DNA from: an uncultured Desulfobacterium sp.
Lineage (GTDB): Bacteria > Desulfobacterota > Desulfobacteria > Desulfobacterales > Desulfobacteraceae
Direction: 5' to 3'
Assembly (NCBI GenBank): GCA_937124525.1
Contig: CAKZLA010000288.1
Location: 1-6,577, forward strand
DNA: 6,577 nucleotides
This document shows, piece after piece, positions 6,020-6,577 of the stretch. Both the position numbers and the translations under genes were made by a program. The number at the start of each line of letters is the position of its first letter. Position 1 is the first letter of the stretch. The notes under the pieces are model-generated. The model was not told where the DNA came from and ran no database searches. It saw only the letters and a program-made list of their open reading frames with translations.

Positions 6020-6577
6020 ATTTGTTTTTGAGTATTGCATACTATTTCAATACATTCTTTGACATCACAGTTGCCGTCTATTCGATGGACCTGTTTTTTC
6101 TGTTTTTCCAATTCTTCTGCCAGATATCCCAGAACTCGATTTCCAGACTCAAAATTCATCGTCAATTCTTCTTTGTTTAATTCAAAATTATAGGGAACTT
6201 GACGTGACTCATACCGTTTCATAAAACGGTCTGAGCAAGTTTCAGGGTCAGAAATAATCAAGAAGATATGATTGGAAATGGGAGCAAGTTGTGCATATTG
6301 CTGTATCAAATAATCAGGGACTGCATTTTCCATATAACCAAACAGTGTAAAACATCGTTGGGCAAACGCTTCATCCATTATGATCTGTTCTGCATCTTCA
6401 AGATAATTGTTAATTAACTCAATCTCAGCAAAAGTTCTGACGGTGGTATTCCATATGGACTCAATCAACAGTTCTGGCAGATTTGATTGGGAAAGGGTCT
6501 TTGATATAAATGCTATGAAATCAAGATGTTGGGAAGAGATTGTTGCAAATTCCGGCAATGCAGATTGAACCCCTATA
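6016..6577 (-). CDS. P-loop kinase-like protein, N-terminus off the window edge
   Basis: This is the C-terminal part of a protein; the frame stays open to the right edge, giving 186 visible residues. The first start-like codon inside the window is a TTG at 6558, which is probably internal. Counting from the edge, a hydrophobic strand ending in MDE followed by FAQR (about residues 65-74) resembles the acidic segment of thymidylate kinase-like and other small-molecule P-loop kinases. A second strand (HIFLIISDPE, about 103-112) is followed by an arginine-rich helix with DRFMKRYESR (116-125), which looks like a lid. A strand with VHRIDGN (153-159) near the end also fits the kinase fold. The Walker A loop would lie upstream of the visible part, so ATP binding cannot be confirmed. 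The substrate is unknown; a sugar, nucleoside or lipid-linked precursor is possible given the glycan context. Its TGA overlaps the next gene's ATG, so the two are probably co-translated. Confidence 0.6.
   Translation of the reverse strand, partial: IGVQSALPEFATISSQHLDFIAFISKTLSQSNLPELLIESIWNTTVRTFAEIELINNYLEDAEQIIMDEAFAQRCFTLFGYMENAVPDYLIQQYAQLAPISNHIFLIISDPETCSDRFMKRYESRQVPYNFELNKEELTMNFESGNRVLGYLAEELEKQKKQVHRIDGNCDVKECIEIVCNTQKQI

Overview
This window looks like part of a surface-polysaccharide locus (O-antigen, capsule or other sialic-acid-like glycan). All recognisable genes are on the minus strand, so the locus reads from the right edge to the left. The DNA is AT-rich with long A and T tracts. 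A Gram-negative host is likely because the locus combines a Wzx-type flippase, a capsule-type glycosyltransferase and a NeuB synthase. The transposase fragment at the left resembles IS1380-type transposases I associate with sulfate-reducing deltaproteobacteria (Desulfobacterota). That placement is recollection and inference, and nothing in the window fixes the taxon.

Layout in order of transcription: (1) 6577-6016, the C-terminal part of a P-loop kinase-like protein cut by the window edge. (2) 6019-4454, a Wzx/MOP-family polysaccharide flippase whose start overlaps the kinase stop as ATGA. (3) 4453-3822, about 630 bases with no credible gene, holding two unrelated inverted-repeat elements (3954-4074 and 4203-4367) that look like transposon ends or small non-autonomous elements. 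(4) 3800-2403, a capsule-synthesis-type glycosyltransferase with a strong ribosome binding site that fixes its start inside the longer open frame. (5) 2402-2269, a 134-base gap. (6) 2268-1603, a family 2 glycosyltransferase. (7) 1613-561, a NeuB-family nonulosonic acid synthase overlapping the glycosyltransferase by 11 bases. (8) 560-290, a gap with a 13-base inverted repeat. (9) 289-47, a truncated IS1380-like transposase near the left edge.

A working model: NeuB condenses an N-acetylhexosamine derivative with phosphoenolpyruvate to make a nine-carbon acidic sugar. The glycosyltransferases build that and other sugars into a repeat unit. The flippase moves the lipid-linked unit across the inner membrane. 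The CMP-sugar synthetase and the epimerase or dehydratase genes needed to feed and activate the NeuB product are not in this window and presumably lie outside it. I found no clear evidence for a new type of system. The most unusual material is the repeat-rich gap between the flippase and the capsule-type transferase.
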